DNA from: DAOPXV01 sp035352535
GTDB lineage: Bacteria; Muiribacteriota; UBA9980
DNA length: 41,980 bases
Direction: 5' to 3'
Assembly: GCA_964545075.1 (NCBI GenBank)
Contig: CAZJFS010000020.1
Span: 1-41,980 of the forward strand
In this document: one piece after another, positions 41,956 to 41,980 of the stretch
How the letters are laid out: each line of letters opens with the position of its first letter
Numbering within the stretch: the stretch's first letter is position 1
The notes under the pieces: model-generated
What the model was told of the DNA's origin: nothing
The model's database searches: none
Seen by the model: only the letters and a program-made list of their open reading frames with translations
Program-made: the position numbers and the translations under genes

Positions 41956-41980
41956 GCCCGTTTCTCAAATCTGCCTTTCG

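Noticed and set aside
1..41980. CRISPR array, tRNA, rRNA, transposase or integrase
   Set aside because: No regularly spaced repeats, no cloverleaf-like or rRNA-like stretch noticed, and no product resembling a transposase or recombinase. The only direct repeats seen are the 38-bp duplication and the duplicated NRPS and AraC segments.

Overview
The window looks like a metagenome-assembled scaffold from an uncultured diderm bacterium. It contains a run of exactly 100 Ns (11274-11373), signal peptides on many proteins, a LolA-like periplasmic protein, a PilM/N/O-type inner-membrane platform and moderate GC with AT-rich intergenic DNA. I see no rRNA, tRNA, CRISPR array, integrase or transposase. 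The phylum cannot be fixed from the sequence; lineages rich in pseudopilin/PilMNO loci are candidates, but that is a guess.

Region 1 (1-10307, minus strand) is one long apparent operon behind a strong sigma70-like promoter (10279-10307). In transcription order it encodes GspF/PilC, GspE/PilB, PilM, PilN-like, PilO-like and four pilin-like proteins. Then, with gaps of only about 15 bp, come a fused sugar-binding protein/permease and a second sugar permease that runs off the window. It describes an envelope-spanning type IV filament or type II secretion machine without its secretin or prepilin peptidase, physically linked to half of a carbohydrate ABC importer.

Region 2 (10424-20276, plus strand) is a natural-product locus: an Sfp-type phosphopantetheinyl transferase, a cupin behind a perfect-consensus promoter, and a 2733-residue nonribosomal peptide synthetase. 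Its order is C-A-PCP-PCP-C-A-PCP-reductase, and it ends in a domain that looks like a CRP/cyclic-nucleotide-binding fold. The transferase would activate the three carrier domains and the reductase would release a two-residue product as an aldehyde or alcohol. A perfect hairpin terminator closes the locus.

Region 3 (20305-24880) holds a small cysteine-rich membrane-anchored protein, a UlaG-like metallo-hydrolase, two closely related AraC-type regulators with a shared 45-bp upstream box, a small helical protein resembling an HPt domain without its histidine, and MsrA.

Region 4 (25329-29910) has two secreted proteins: a permuted papain-like (YiiX/NlpC-like) peptidase and a two-HKD phospholipase D-like enzyme. 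They share a helical motif of about 45 residues at abutting ends and finish at a perfect 20-bp-stem terminator.

Region 5 (30010-34805) holds a LolA-like protein, a Cas4-like nuclease/XPD-DinG-type helicase split by a one-base frameshift, a Nudix hydrolase and an amidohydrolase.

Region 6 (34847-41955) is a probable operon of exported or membrane proteins: a second phospholipase D-like enzyme, a helical protein, a TPR protein, a prokaryotic pentameric ligand-gated ion channel homologue and an SGNH hydrolase. A metallo-beta-lactamase-fold hydrolase and a GNAT acetyltransferase follow on the opposite strand. Three genes (cupin, helicase, msrA) have consensus-like promoters whose -10 box ends only 8-9 bases before the ATG, suggesting leaderless mRNAs.
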